Origin: an uncultured Lachnospiraceae bacterium
GTDB taxonomy: Bacteria; Bacillota; Clostridia; Lachnospirales; Lachnospiraceae
DNA: 64,000 nt
Direction: 5' to 3'
Assembly: GCA_946414885.1 (NCBI GenBank)
Contig: CAMKQH010000005.1
Location: forward strand, 1-64,000
The notes under the pieces are model-generated. The model saw only the letters and a list, made by a program, of their open reading frames with translations. It was not told where the DNA came from and searched no databases. Below, piece by piece: positions 43,195-52,824 of this stretch. Each line of letters starts with the position of its first letter. Positions within the stretch are counted from its first letter, which is position 1. Position numbers and translations under genes: made by a program.

Positions 43195-43845
43195 GTGGCA
43201 GACGCAGGAAACTCGTCCTATCGCGTCCTTTTGTCTGGAGGGCAGGGGGAATACGAAGAAAAGAAATCCCGTTTTATCGCAACGGTGAGAAGCTGCCAGA
43301 CGGAGGAGGAGGCTGTCGCCTTCATCGAAGAGATGAAAAAGAAATATTGGGATGCCAGGCACAACTGCTCTGCCTTTTGCATTGGAAGCAGAGGGGAACT
43401 GACGAGATGCAGTGACGACGGGGAACCCTCGGGAACGGCGGGAAGGCCAATGCTTGAGGTGCTTCTTGGCTCCGGGATCCGCAACGTGGCGGTGGTAGTC
43501 ACCAGATATTTTGGAGGCGTTCTTCTGGGAACGGGAGGCTTGGTGCGAGCCTATACGCAGGCCGTAAAGGAAGGCCTGGCCGCCTGTGAGGTTGGCCTGA
43601 TGCGGAAGGGAACGGAGCTTTTGCTGGAAGCGGAGTACAATGACGTTGGAAAAGTACTGTATCTGCTTGGCAATCGCGGCGTACAGCCGTCAGAGAGCGA
43701 ATATGCCGAAAACGTCCGACTGAAGGTGCTCCTGCCAACGGAGGACGCGGAAGGCTTTCAAAAGGAGCTGACGGAGGCTACGGCTGCCCGCGTCAAGGTG
43801 GAAAAGCTTGGAGAAACGGAATTTGTCCGGAAGGAAGAGACATAA
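43195..43845 (+). CDS. yigZ: YigZ/IMPACT family protein
   Basis: A 216-residue protein of the UPF0029/IMPACT family: N-terminal domain with KKSRFIATVRSCQTEEEAVAFIEEMKKKYWDARHNCSAF, the signature CSDDGEPSGTAGRPMLEVL, and VVVTRYFGGVLLGTGGLVRAY, then the C-terminal DUF1949 domain. Related eukaryotic IMPACT binds GCN1; the bacterial role is unclear. The start is GTG 43195 with GGAGG nine bases upstream (43181-43185). The frame itself opens earlier at 43141. Confidence 0.9.
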   Translation: MADAGNSSYRVLLSGGQGEYEEKKSRFIATVRSCQTEEEAVAFIEEMKKKYWDARHNCSAFCIGSRGELTRCSDDGEPSGTAGRPMLEVLLGSGIRNVAVVVTRYFGGVLLGTGGLVRAYTQAVKEGLAACEVGLMRKGTELLLEAEYNDVGKVLYLLGNRGVQPSESEYAENVRLKVLLPTEDAEGFQKELTEATAARVKVEKLGETEFVRKEET

Positions 43846-43902
43846 GGCTAAAACAGTACGGCATGACAGACGAAAGAAACAAGGAAAAGGTTGAGTGGGG
43901 AC

Positions 43903-44709
43903 ATGAAGACGGAAGAGAAGGATTGTTGGAAAATTGAACTTTTGGGAGTGCGCGGTTCCATGGCCGTCACGCCCAAGGAATATCAGGAATTCGGCAGTGA
44001 CACGCTCAGCATCCGCATTCAGGTTGGAGAGACCGTGATCTTTCTGGATGCGGGAAGCGGGATCATGTACGGGGAGGCCGGCGCGGAAAATCACGTGCTG
44101 ATCGGCCACCCGCATCTGGATCATTTGCTGGGACTTTGCAAATGGCCGGCGCTGGGCGATTCGTCAAAGAAAATGAAGATTTACATGGCAGACCATGAAG
44201 GCATGTCATGTCAGGAAATATTGCATGCCCTGTATGGACCGCCGTTCTGGCCCGTTCACCTGGAGCAAGTCTCCAAGGGCCTGGAGTACGTGTCCGTAAA
44301 GGGACCGTTCCGCATTGGTAACATTGCCGTCGACGTCCTTGCCGGAAATCATCCGGGCGGCGTGACGCATTATAGGCTGTCGGACGGAAAGCGCAGCATT
44401 GTCTATGCCGTGGACAGCGAGCTCACGGAGCAGGCGGAAAATGATCTGATTGCTTTTGCTAAGGGATGTGACTTGCTCTTTTTTGACGGCCAGCTGACGG
44501 ATGATGACGCGGAAGAAAAGAGAGGTTGGGGACACAGTACGCAGCTTCAGGGTGCAAGACTTGGAGAAAAATGTGGCGCAAAACAGACAGTGTTGGTGCA
44601 TTTTGATCCTTCCTCCACGGATGAGCAGCTGGACGAACTGGAAAAGAACGTAAAGAGCAAGTATCCGAAGTGCGGTTTTGGAAGACAGGGAGAGATCCGA
44701 TATTTATGA
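43903..44709 (+). CDS. MBL-fold metallo-hydrolase
   Basis: A 268-residue soluble protein of the metallo-beta-lactamase superfamily. It has LLGVRGSMAV near the N-terminus, FLDAGSGI, the metal motif H-P-H-L-D-H (variant of HxHxDH), a further histidine in AGNHPGG, the aspartate in YAVDSEL, and histidines in WGHSTQ and VLVHFDPS. The arrangement resembles the RNase Z/PhnP-like branch acting on phosphodiesters and includes proteins with cyclic-nucleotide phosphodiesterase activity. The substrate here is unknown. ATG 43903 is chosen; TTG 43891 is in frame. Its stop overlaps the next start (ATGA at 44706), so it is translationally coupled to the HD-GYP gene. Confidence 0.78.
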   Translation: MKTEEKDCWKIELLGVRGSMAVTPKEYQEFGSDTLSIRIQVGETVIFLDAGSGIMYGEAGAENHVLIGHPHLDHLLGLCKWPALGDSSKKMKIYMADHEGMSCQEILHALYGPPFWPVHLEQVSKGLEYVSVKGPFRIGNIAVDVLAGNHPGGVTHYRLSDGKRSIVYAVDSELTEQAENDLIAFAKGCDLLFFDGQLTDDDAEEKRGWGHSTQLQGARLGEKCGAKQTVLVHFDPSSTDEQLDELEKNVKSKYPKCGFGRQGEIRYL

Positions 44710-46160
44710 GTACCATGAATACCATGGAAATAGAGAGACTATTAAACATAGGCATAGAACTCTCGGCGAACGCTGACAGCGACAGCCTGATGCGGGAGAT
44801 CGTGGACGTGGCGATGGATCTGACCGACTGTGACGGCGGAACCTTGTATATTCTGGAAGACGGCGCTCTGTCCTTTCACATCATGATAACGATTTCCCTC
44901 GGAATAGACCGCGGCGGTCACGGGCAGAAGATTGAGCTCCCGCCCGTGGAGCTTCGCGAGACCAACGTTTGTGCGAGGGCGGCGATGGACAAGATGCTGA
45001 TCAGCGTGGCAGACGTTTACGAGGACCAGCGCTTCGATTTTTCGGGACCGAGAAGATATGATGAGATGACGGGTTACCGCACGCAGTCCATGCTGGTGAT
45101 TCCCATGCTGGATGACAAGGGAGACACCATTGGCGTGTTGCAGCTGCTGAACGCGAAGGATGAGAAGGGGAACGTGACGCCCTTCCCGAAGGACTGTGAG
45201 CAGGTGATCCAATCCCTTGCTTCCCAGGCGGCCATCCGGCTGACGAACTTAAATTACAGTCGTGAGATCACAAGCCTTTTGGAATCCATGGTGCAGGTGC
45301 TCTCAACGGCCATCGACGCGAGAAGCCCGTACAACGCGAACCACACGAGAAACATGGCGAGGTACGGAAAAAACTTTCTTGCATGGCTTCGGAAGCATGC
45401 ACCCGACAAGGCGATGACGCCGCAGGAGGAACGTGAGTTTTTGATGGCGGTCTGGCTGCACGACGTCGGAAAGCTTGGAATCGCGCTTTCCGTGATGGAT
45501 AAGGCTTCCAGAATTGAAGGATTCGAGGATGCCATCTGCCAGAGGTTTGAACTGATCGAACTTCTTTCGGAGATCAGTTACCTGCGCGGAGAGATTCCCT
45601 TGGAATCCTATGAAAAGACAAAACAGGAATTGCATGAAGGACTTGAAACGATCCGCAGCGCCAACAGTGCGGGGTTCCTTTCTGACGAACTCCTGGCCGG
45701 GATTCAGGCCATCTCGCGCAGGAAATACGTTGACAGGGACGGCATCACGAAGAACTGGCTGACGGCGAGCGAGACGGAGACCCTTTCCATCCGGAAGGGA
45801 ACGCTTACGCCAAAGGAACGCGAGATCATGGAGAGCCACGTGGTGCTGACCAAGAAGATGTTAGAGAGGATCCGGTTCAGCAAGGAATACAGTCACGTGA
45901 CGCAGTGGGCGTCCAATCATCATGAGCTCGTAAATGGCTCTGGATACCCGCAGCACCTGGCGGGAAGGGATCTTTCCTTCCAGGAAAGGCTTCTTACGAT
46001 CCTGGACATTTTCGACGCGCTGACGGCCAGCGACAGACCTTATCGAAAGGCGATACCGCGTGAGAAGGCGTTTGAGATCCTGCGCAGTATGGTCAAAGAA
46101 GGAAAATTAGACGGAGAAATCCTGGAATTATATTTACAAAGCAATGCTTGGGAGGAATAG
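44706..46160 (+). CDS. GAF and HD-GYP domain protein, predicted phosphodiesterase
   Basis: A 484-residue cytoplasmic protein. A GAF domain (about 20-180; TDCDGGTLYILEDGALSF, MLVIPMLDDKGDTIGVLQLLNAK) is followed by an HD-GYP-type domain. The HD pair is H252-D253 with K256 (HDVGKLG), then HH at 405-406 and the GYP motif within NGSGYP (411-415). An extra segment of about 100 residues separates HD from the later motifs. HD-GYP proteins hydrolyse c-di-GMP or related cyclic dinucleotides. Activity and substrate are not provable from sequence. GAF may sense a small ligand, possibly a cyclic nucleotide such as the product of the cyclase at 50997 (inference). Confidence 0.85.
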   Translation: MSTMNTMEIERLLNIGIELSANADSDSLMREIVDVAMDLTDCDGGTLYILEDGALSFHIMITISLGIDRGGHGQKIELPPVELRETNVCARAAMDKMLISVADVYEDQRFDFSGPRRYDEMTGYRTQSMLVIPMLDDKGDTIGVLQLLNAKDEKGNVTPFPKDCEQVIQSLASQAAIRLTNLNYSREITSLLESMVQVLSTAIDARSPYNANHTRNMARYGKNFLAWLRKHAPDKAMTPQEEREFLMAVWLHDVGKLGIALSVMDKASRIEGFEDAICQRFELIELLSEISYLRGEIPLESYEKTKQELHEGLETIRSANSAGFLSDELLAGIQAISRRKYVDRDGITKNWLTASETETLSIRKGTLTPKEREIMESHVVLTKKMLERIRFSKEYSHVTQWASNHHELVNGSGYPQHLAGRDLSFQERLLTILDIFDALTASDRPYRKAIPREKAFEILRSMVKEGKLDGEILELYLQSNAWEE

Positions 46161-46164
46161 AGAA

Positions 46165-48537
46165 GTGAGCAAGAGATTGGGGAAGATTTTGCTTGCAACG
46201 ATGGCACTCTGCCTAATGACGGCATGTTCTTCAGGTAAGGAAGGACAGACGGAGGCGTCGGGGGACGCAGGCGCTTCACAGGAAGGCATCGTGAGCGCGC
46301 AGAAGGGCTACGAGACGACGGCCATCAGCGTCGAGTTGTCAAAGACTGAGGGCGACGTGGGCGTTGCCAACAAGAGCGGGAACGCTGTCAAGACGGTGGC
46401 GGGAATGCACCTGTACAACGGACACAAGGTGACGACGAACGAGGGCGGCAAGGCGTACCTGACCTTGGACGACAGCAAGGCGGCAAAGCTGAGCGAGTAC
46501 TCGGCGCTGGAGGTGCGCAAGGAGACGAAGGACTTAACGCTGTACCTTTCGGCGGGGGAAATATTCTTTAACGTGTCCAAGCACCTGGAGGACGACGAGA
46601 GCATGAACGTGCGCACGTCGACGATGGTGACGGGAATCCGCGGAACGTCGGGATTCGTGAGGGTGATCGACTTTTTCACGACGGAGATCTACATCCTGGA
46701 CGGCGAGGTGACGGTGACCGTGATCGACCCGGTGACGGGAGCGACGAAGAGCGCGACGGTGAAGGCGGGCGAGATGGCAACCTCGGCGGTGTTTGCGGAG
46801 AAGGAAAAGAAGAACGACCGGGTGGACGTGATCGTGACGAAGTTCACGGAGGAGGAAGTGCCGGCGTTCGTGATCGAGGAAGTGAGCGCGGACACAAAGC
46901 TTCAGACGAGGCTGGTGTCGGCGGGAGGAATATCAAGCGCGACGCTGACGGGAATGTACCAGCAGGCGCTGCTCAGGGACAGGCAGCGCATGGAGCAGAG
47001 GCTTGGAACGATCGACGGTTCGGTGTCGGAGTGGAACGGACAGCAGAGCGCGAAGGACGAGATGTTTGACTCCGACGCGATGCCGAAGGTTTGCGAGCTG
47101 ACGGACCCGACGCTGGCGCAGGTGCAGGAAGCGCTTGACGACGGGAAGTTCCAGAAGGTCATCGTGAACGGAACGTTCGTGTTTGGAGACGGACAGTCGG
47201 GGCTTGAGAAGCTTGCGGCGGTGTCCTGGGGAATGAAGAACGTGGACAAGTCTGGCGAGGTGCTGACGGTGCCCGACGGAAAGGACCTGAACCTGAACGG
47301 GAAGACGGCGTTTGGCAGCACGGGAAGCATAGACAATTACGGAACGATAACGAACAACGGGGCACTGTACCTGGGTGGGGTGCTCAGCAACATAGACAAC
47401 GGAAAGTTCATCAACAACGGAACGATCGTTGAGGCGGAGCTGGCCCACGAGCACATAGAGGAAATGGATCCGGCGGTGGAGCCGACCTGCACGGAGGACG
47501 GGCTGACGGAGGGAAGCCACTGCTCGATCTGCGGGGAGATTCTGGTGCCGCAAAAGCCGGTGAAGGCAAAGGGACACACGGTGGTGAAGGACAAGGCGGT
47601 GAAGGCGACCTGCGGAGCGACGGGGCTTACGGAAGGAAGTCACTGCTCGGTATGTAACGAGATCCTGGTTGCGCAGGAAGTGGTGCCCGCGACGGAGAAG
47701 CACAAGGAAGTGAAGGCGAAGGCGGTGGCGGCAAGCTGCACGAAGTCGGGACTTACGGAAGGAATCACGTGTTCGGTCTGCAAGAAGGTGATCAAGGCGC
47801 AGGAAGTGATCCCGGCGAAGGGCCACACTCCCGAATACGTAAACGGAAAGGCGGCGACCTGTACGAGGGGCGGAACGGATTCGGGCCACAGGTGCTCCGC
47901 CTGCGGAACGATCCTGGACGGATGCGGCGACACGCCGGCCCTGGGACACGACGAGGAAGTCGTCAGCGGAAAGGCCCCGGTTCACACGCAGACGCAGCTT
48001 GCCAACGGCCTGACGGACGGAAAGAGGTGCAAGAGGTGCGGAGCGACCACCGTGGCGCAGCAGACGATCGTGGCGCAGCACACGATGGTGAGCGGCAACG
48101 CAGGATCACGCGCGGCGCATCAGGATTCCACGTGTACTGCGGAGGGCTGGGATGACCAAATATGTTCCGCATGCGGACTGGTGAAAACGACGGTAATAGC
48201 GAAGAAATCACATACAAAGGTGGCGAGAGCCAACGACACGGCAACTCACTATAAGGCGCCGACCTGTACGGAGGCCGGATATCAGGATTACTGGTGTTCT
48301 GTTTGCCATATGGACATGGGAAGAGAAACGATTCCTGCCACGGGGCATAACATTAGGGTTATTCATGGATTGGCACCGACTTGTACGATGGATGGTACCG
48401 GAGATGATGAAATCTGTGATAATGGCTGCGGATATTACATTCAGGGAGGCATGATGACGGTTCCGGCATTAGGTCATAATTACGTAAACGGCATATGTAC
48501 GCGATGCGGTGCTGCAGATCCTACTTATAATCCGTAA
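46165..48537 (+). CDS. FecR-domain lipoprotein with Cys/His repeats, copy 1
   Basis: A 790-residue exported lipoprotein: signal peptide and lipobox LMTAC (cysteine about residue 21). It has a FecR domain (about 45-175; VELSKTEGDVGVANKSGNAV, GMHLYNGHKVTTNEGGKAYLTL, IRGTSGFVRV, YILDGEVTVT), a helical middle, a short adhesin-like segment (GSIDNYGTITNNGALYLGG), and then about eight 40-45-residue repeats of the pattern TC-x-GL/W-x(4-6)-C-x2-C, ending in IPAxGH. Each could hold a metal or disulfide. The start is GTG 46165 with GGGAGG at 46150-46155; the frame opens at 46144 inside the upstream gene. The bases 46217-48100 are copied almost perfectly in the next gene. Confidence 0.85.
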   Translation: MSKRLGKILLATMALCLMTACSSGKEGQTEASGDAGASQEGIVSAQKGYETTAISVELSKTEGDVGVANKSGNAVKTVAGMHLYNGHKVTTNEGGKAYLTLDDSKAAKLSEYSALEVRKETKDLTLYLSAGEIFFNVSKHLEDDESMNVRTSTMVTGIRGTSGFVRVIDFFTTEIYILDGEVTVTVIDPVTGATKSATVKAGEMATSAVFAEKEKKNDRVDVIVTKFTEEEVPAFVIEEVSADTKLQTRLVSAGGISSATLTGMYQQALLRDRQRMEQRLGTIDGSVSEWNGQQSAKDEMFDSDAMPKVCELTDPTLAQVQEALDDGKFQKVIVNGTFVFGDGQSGLEKLAAVSWGMKNVDKSGEVLTVPDGKDLNLNGKTAFGSTGSIDNYGTITNNGALYLGGVLSNIDNGKFINNGTIVEAELAHEHIEEMDPAVEPTCTEDGLTEGSHCSICGEILVPQKPVKAKGHTVVKDKAVKATCGATGLTEGSHCSVCNEILVAQEVVPATEKHKEVKAKAVAASCTKSGLTEGITCSVCKKVIKAQEVIPAKGHTPEYVNGKAATCTRGGTDSGHRCSACGTILDGCGDTPALGHDEEVVSGKAPVHTQTQLANGLTDGKRCKRCGATTVAQQTIVAQHTMVSGNAGSRAAHQDSTCTAEGWDDQICSACGLVKTTVIAKKSHTKVARANDTATHYKAPTCTEAGYQDYWCSVCHMDMGRETIPATGHNIRVIHGLAPTCTMDGTGDDEICDNGCGYYIQGGMMTVPALGHNYVNGICTRCGAADPTYNP

Positions 48538-50552
48538 TATTAAGAAATGTAACGTTGCCATTACTTGGCTCATGAAAATGTTAGCATAGAAAAATATAAT
48601 CAACGGAGGTAACAATCGCATGAAAAAATGGGGGAAGATTTTTATTGCGATGACGGCCCTTTGCCTGATGACGGCATGTTCTTCAGGTAAGGAAGGACAG
48701 ACGGAGGCGTCGGGGGACGCAGGCGCTTCACAGGAAGGCATCGTGAGCGCGCAGAAGGGCTACGAGACGACGGCCATCAGCGTCGAGTTGTCAAAGACTG
48801 AGGGCGACGTGGGCGTTGCCAACAAGAGCGGGAACGCTGTCAAGACGGTGGCGGGAATGCACCTGTACAACGGACACAAGGTGACGACGAACGAGGGCGG
48901 CAAGGCGTACCTGACCTTGGACGACAGCAAGGCGGCAAAGCTGAGCGAGTACTCGGCGCTGGAGGTGCGCAAGGAGACGAAGGACTTAACGCTGTACCTT
49001 TCGGCGGGGGAAATATTCTTTAACGTGTCCAAGCACCTGGAGGACGACGAGAGCATGAACGTGCGCACGTCGACGATGGTGACGGGAATCCGCGGAACGT
49101 CGGGATTCGTGAGGGTGATCGACTTTTTCACGACGGAGATCTACATCCTGGACGGCGAGGTGACGGTGACCGTGATCGACCCGGTGACGGGAGCGACGAA
49201 GAGCGCGACGGTGAAGGCGGGCGAGATGGCAACCTCGGCGGTGTTTGCGGAGAAGGAAAAGAAGAACGACCGGGTGGACGTGATCGTGACGAAGTTCACG
49301 GAGGAGGAAGTGCCGGCGTTCGTGATCGAGGAAGTGAGCGCGGACACAAAGCTTCAGACGAGGCTGGTGTCGGCGGGAGGAATATCAAGCGCGACGCTGA
49401 CGGGAATGTACCAGCAGGCGCTGCTCAGGGACAGGCAGCGCATGGAGCAGAGGCTTGGAACGATCGACGGTTCGGTGTCGGAGTGGAACGGACAGCAGAG
49501 CGCGAAGGACGAGATGTTTGACTCCGACGCGATGCCGAAGGTTTGCGAGCTGACGGACCCGACGCTGGCGCAGGTGCAGGAAGCGCTTGACGACGGGAAG
49601 TTCCAGAAGGTCATCGTGAACGGAACGTTCGTGTTTGGAGACGGACAGTCGGGGCTTGAGAAGCTTGCGGCGGTGTCCTGGGGAATGAAGAACGTGGACA
49701 AGTCTGGCGAGGTGCTGACGGTGCCCGACGGAAAGGACCTGAACCTGAACGGGAAGACGGCGTTTGGCAGCACGGGAAGCATAGACAATTACGGAACGAT
49801 AACGAACAACGGGGCACTGTACCTGGGTGGGGTGCTCAGCAACATAGACAACGGAAAGTTCATCAACAACGGAACGATCGTTGAGGCGGAGCTGGCCCAC
49901 GAGCACATAGAGGAAATGGATCCGGCGGTGGAGCCGACCTGCACGGAGGACGGGCTGACGGAGGGAAGCCACTGCTCGATCTGCGGGGAGATTCTGGTGC
50001 CGCAAAAGCCGGTGAAGGCAAAGGGACACACGGTGGTGAAGGACAAGGCGGTGAAGGCGACCTGCGGAGCGACGGGGCTTACGGAAGGAAGTCACTGCTC
50101 GGTATGTAACGAGATCCTGGTTGCGCAGGAAGTGGTGCCCGCGACGGAGAAGCACAAGGAAGTGAAGGCGAAGGCGGTGGCGGCAAGCTGCACGAAGTCG
50201 GGACTTACGGAAGGAATCACGTGTTCGGTCTGCAAGAAGGTGATCAAGGCGCAGGAAGTGATCCCGGCGAAGGGCCACACTCCCGAATACGTAAACGGAA
50301 AGGCGGCGACCTGTACGAGGGGCGGAACGGATTCGGGCCACAGGTGCTCCGCCTGCGGAACGATCCTGGACGGATGCGGCGACACGCCGGCCCTGGGACA
50401 CGACGAGGAAGTCGTCAGCGGAAAGGCCCCGGTTCACACGCAGACGCAGCTTGCCAACGGCCTGACGGACGGAAAGAGGTGCAAGAGGTGCGGAGCGACC
50501 ACCGTGGCGCAGCAGACCATCGTGGCGCAGCACACGATGGTGAGCGGCAACG
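46217..50552. repeat. ~1.88-kb near-perfect direct repeat of the FecR genes
   Basis: Positions 46217-48100 and 48669-50552 (offset 2452) are identical as far as I could compare them, apart from one silent difference at 48066/50518 (ACG versus ACC). Outside this tract the two genes diverge sharply, both in the signal-peptide codons and in the last 140 residues. The shared tract uses almost only G/C-ending codons (ACG, GCG, GTG, CTG), whereas the unshared 3' ends use ordinary codons. Confidence 0.9.
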
Positions 50553-50977
50553 GCGGCGATCGCCCGGCGCATCAGGATTCCACGTGTACGGCAGAGGGCT
50601 GGGATGACCAGAAGTGTTCCGTGTGCGGACTGGTGAAAACGACGGTAATAGCGAAGAAGGACCATACCAGGGTGGCGCTGGCTAACTCAGGAAACTATAT
50701 ATATCACAAGGATCCAACGTGTACGGAAGATGGTTATCAGGATTATATTTGTTCCGTATGTCATACGAATTTGGGAAGAGACGTAATTCCTGCATTAGGA
50801 CACATAGAGGTAATTGACGGGTCGGATTCAGCGCCTACCTGTGGCGACATGGGATATCGCGCTCGCAGATACTGTTCAAGGTGTGGTGATACGCTGGATT
50901 GGGGCGGAAGCGTACCTCCGACGGGAGATCATCATTTTGTGAATGGCAAATGTACGGTTTGCGGAGCAGATGAATAG
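48620..50977 (+). CDS. FecR-domain lipoprotein with Cys/His repeats, copy 2
   Basis: A 785-residue paralogue of the upstream protein with the same layout: lipobox LMTAC, FecR domain, helical middle and eight Cys/His repeats. The signal peptide (MKKWGKIFIAMTALC) and the last two or three repeats (VALANSGNYIYHKDPTCTEDG, CGDMGYRARRYCSRCGD) are different, so the two proteins probably share one scaffold but present different tips. GGAGG at 48605-48609 precedes ATG 48620. It is followed 19 bases on by the CHASE2-cyclase gene. FecR domains outside iron uptake commonly sit next to CHASE2 proteins. Confidence 0.85.
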   Translation: MKKWGKIFIAMTALCLMTACSSGKEGQTEASGDAGASQEGIVSAQKGYETTAISVELSKTEGDVGVANKSGNAVKTVAGMHLYNGHKVTTNEGGKAYLTLDDSKAAKLSEYSALEVRKETKDLTLYLSAGEIFFNVSKHLEDDESMNVRTSTMVTGIRGTSGFVRVIDFFTTEIYILDGEVTVTVIDPVTGATKSATVKAGEMATSAVFAEKEKKNDRVDVIVTKFTEEEVPAFVIEEVSADTKLQTRLVSAGGISSATLTGMYQQALLRDRQRMEQRLGTIDGSVSEWNGQQSAKDEMFDSDAMPKVCELTDPTLAQVQEALDDGKFQKVIVNGTFVFGDGQSGLEKLAAVSWGMKNVDKSGEVLTVPDGKDLNLNGKTAFGSTGSIDNYGTITNNGALYLGGVLSNIDNGKFINNGTIVEAELAHEHIEEMDPAVEPTCTEDGLTEGSHCSICGEILVPQKPVKAKGHTVVKDKAVKATCGATGLTEGSHCSVCNEILVAQEVVPATEKHKEVKAKAVAASCTKSGLTEGITCSVCKKVIKAQEVIPAKGHTPEYVNGKAATCTRGGTDSGHRCSACGTILDGCGDTPALGHDEEVVSGKAPVHTQTQLANGLTDGKRCKRCGATTVAQQTIVAQHTMVSGNGGDRPAHQDSTCTAEGWDDQKCSVCGLVKTTVIAKKDHTRVALANSGNYIYHKDPTCTEDGYQDYICSVCHTNLGRDVIPALGHIEVIDGSDSAPTCGDMGYRARRYCSRCGDTLDWGGSVPPTGDHHFVNGKCTVCGADE

Positions 50978-50996
50978 TGGCAGGGGGTGAAGAATC

Positions 50997-52823
50997 TTGC
51001 ATACAAGAGGACTCGGAAAGGCCTCCTTTTGGAAAAAGCTCATCGTTTCCCTCCTGATCGCGGCAATCCTTACCTGGATTGCAGGCTCCGGTGCTTTGTT
51101 TTTACTGGACCGAAAGCTGTCTGACTGGCTCTACAGTAAGGAAAAAGCCCACGACGGAATTATTCACGTCGTGGGCATGGATCAGCAGGCATATGAGCAA
51201 TTTGGCCCCATGCCGTGGAGCCGGGAGGTATATGCAAAGGCGATCCAAAATCTGAATATTGATCCGAATAATCGGCCTGCCGTGATCGGCATCGACGTAA
51301 TCTTTATCGGTGAGACGGATCCGGAAGCCAATGACGCATTGGTTCAGGCTGCTGCGGAATATGGAAACGTGGTGGTGGCGGAGGCCGTCAATTTTACGGA
51401 TCAGACGGTAGCAGAGGGGGATGACTTCTTCCTGAAAAGAAGGAACATAAACGGTTATGACCGCGTGTTTGAAAAATTGCGCGAGGTAACCCATCAAGGA
51501 CACATTAATGCCATGGAGGACAAGGACGGAATCCTCAGGAAAGGACTTCTTTGGGTGGATCCCAGAGAGGACGTCCACTTGGAATTGTTTGGTTGGGTGA
51601 TCTACGAGCAGTATTGTAAGGCAGCGGGGATTACTCCGGGGAAACAACCGCCCGCGGGGGAGAAAAGCGGGTTCTTTTACATCCCCTACTCCGTAATGCC
51701 AGGCGGGTTTTACGAATGTTCCATTGCGGATTTATATAACGGAGACGTGGATGGCACATCTTTTGATGAGAATAGCATTATATTGATCGGCCCGTACGTC
51801 GCCGGAGATGATAAATATTTTACGTCCATAGAGCATGCGGCGGGCATGTATGGCATTGAAGTTCAGGCGAACGTCATTCAGTCCCTTTTGGATGGCAAAT
51901 ACCAGAAGGCCAGTCCTACGTGGTGGCAGCTTGCATTGTTATTCGTGCTGTCAGTTGCATCCGTTTGGTTTCTGTGGGACAGAAAGGTACGCTGGTCATT
52001 GATTTGGTGGCTTGGTTTCTCAGGCGGATGGCTGATCTTATGTAAGCTGCTTGGGGGAGCCGGCATTTTACTGGAGCCCTTGTGGATACCACTGGCGACA
52101 ACGGTTCTGTTTATTGCCTTTGTGGCCATCAACTACGTGCAGGCATCCCTTGCAAAGCATAAGGTGACAAGCACCTTCAAGCGTTACGTCGATCCGTCGG
52201 TCATCAATGAATTGCTCCGGGAGGGAACGGATTCCCTGGGACTGGGCGGAAAGCTGACGGACATTGCGGCGCTGTTTGTGGACATCCGTGGATTTACCAC
52301 CATGAGCGAGGCACTGCCGGCGACGGAGGTCGTGGAGATCTTAAATCAGTATCTGACGCTTACCACAAAGTGCGTCATGGATAATCACGGCACGCTAGAT
52401 AAGTTCGTGGGAGACTGTACCATGGCACTTTGGAACGCGCCGCTGCCCCAGGAGGATTACGTGATGAATGCCTGCAAGGCGGCACTGGACATGGTAAAGG
52501 GCTCGGAAGAGCTGGCGAAGGAGCTTCAGGAGAAATATGGAAGGACGGTTGCCTTTGGCGTTGGCGTGCATTGTGGAAAGGCCGTCGTCGGTAACATCGG
52601 CGCGAAAATGCGCATGGATTACACGGCGATCGGAGACACGGTCAACACGGCGGCAAGACTTGAGGCCAATGCCCCGGGCGGATGCGTTTATATCAGCCGC
52701 GCCGTGGTGGATGCGCTGGGCGACAGGATCCTGGCAACCTCTCTTGGAACGAGCATCAAACTAAAAGGTAAGGCAGACGGCTTTGAAATATTCACCCTAG
52801 ACGGGATAAAGGAAGGTAACTGA
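50997..52823 (+). CDS. CHASE2-domain class III adenylate cyclase
   Basis: A 608-residue membrane protein. It has TM1 (about 17-37), an extracellular CHASE2 sensor (about 40-300; HDGIIHVVGMDQQAYEQFGPMPWSREVYA, VIGIDVIF, ILIGPYV), three TM segments (about 305-380), and a cytoplasmic class III cyclase domain. Metal ligands are D429 (FVDIRGF) and D473 (KFVGD); the adenine-selecting pair is K469 and D547; transition-state N550 and R554 are present (GDTVNTAARLE). This predicts ATP to cAMP. The start codon is TTG 50997 with GGGGGTGA six bases before it. Cyclases of this kind are uncommon in Clostridia. Confidence 0.9.
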   Translation: MHTRGLGKASFWKKLIVSLLIAAILTWIAGSGALFLLDRKLSDWLYSKEKAHDGIIHVVGMDQQAYEQFGPMPWSREVYAKAIQNLNIDPNNRPAVIGIDVIFIGETDPEANDALVQAAAEYGNVVVAEAVNFTDQTVAEGDDFFLKRRNINGYDRVFEKLREVTHQGHINAMEDKDGILRKGLLWVDPREDVHLELFGWVIYEQYCKAAGITPGKQPPAGEKSGFFYIPYSVMPGGFYECSIADLYNGDVDGTSFDENSIILIGPYVAGDDKYFTSIEHAAGMYGIEVQANVIQSLLDGKYQKASPTWWQLALLFVLSVASVWFLWDRKVRWSLIWWLGFSGGWLILCKLLGGAGILLEPLWIPLATTVLFIAFVAINYVQASLAKHKVTSTFKRYVDPSVINELLREGTDSLGLGGKLTDIAALFVDIRGFTTMSEALPATEVVEILNQYLTLTTKCVMDNHGTLDKFVGDCTMALWNAPLPQEDYVMNACKAALDMVKGSEELAKELQEKYGRTVAFGVGVHCGKAVVGNIGAKMRMDYTAIGDTVNTAARLEANAPGGCVYISRAVVDALGDRILATSLGTSIKLKGKADGFEIFTLDGIKEGN

Positions 52824-52824
52824 C

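Noticed and set aside
49385..50665. Long Arg/Leu/His-rich minus-strand frames in both FecR genes
   Set aside because: They are the complement of the G/C-ending codon tract; compositionally biased and lacking start signals.
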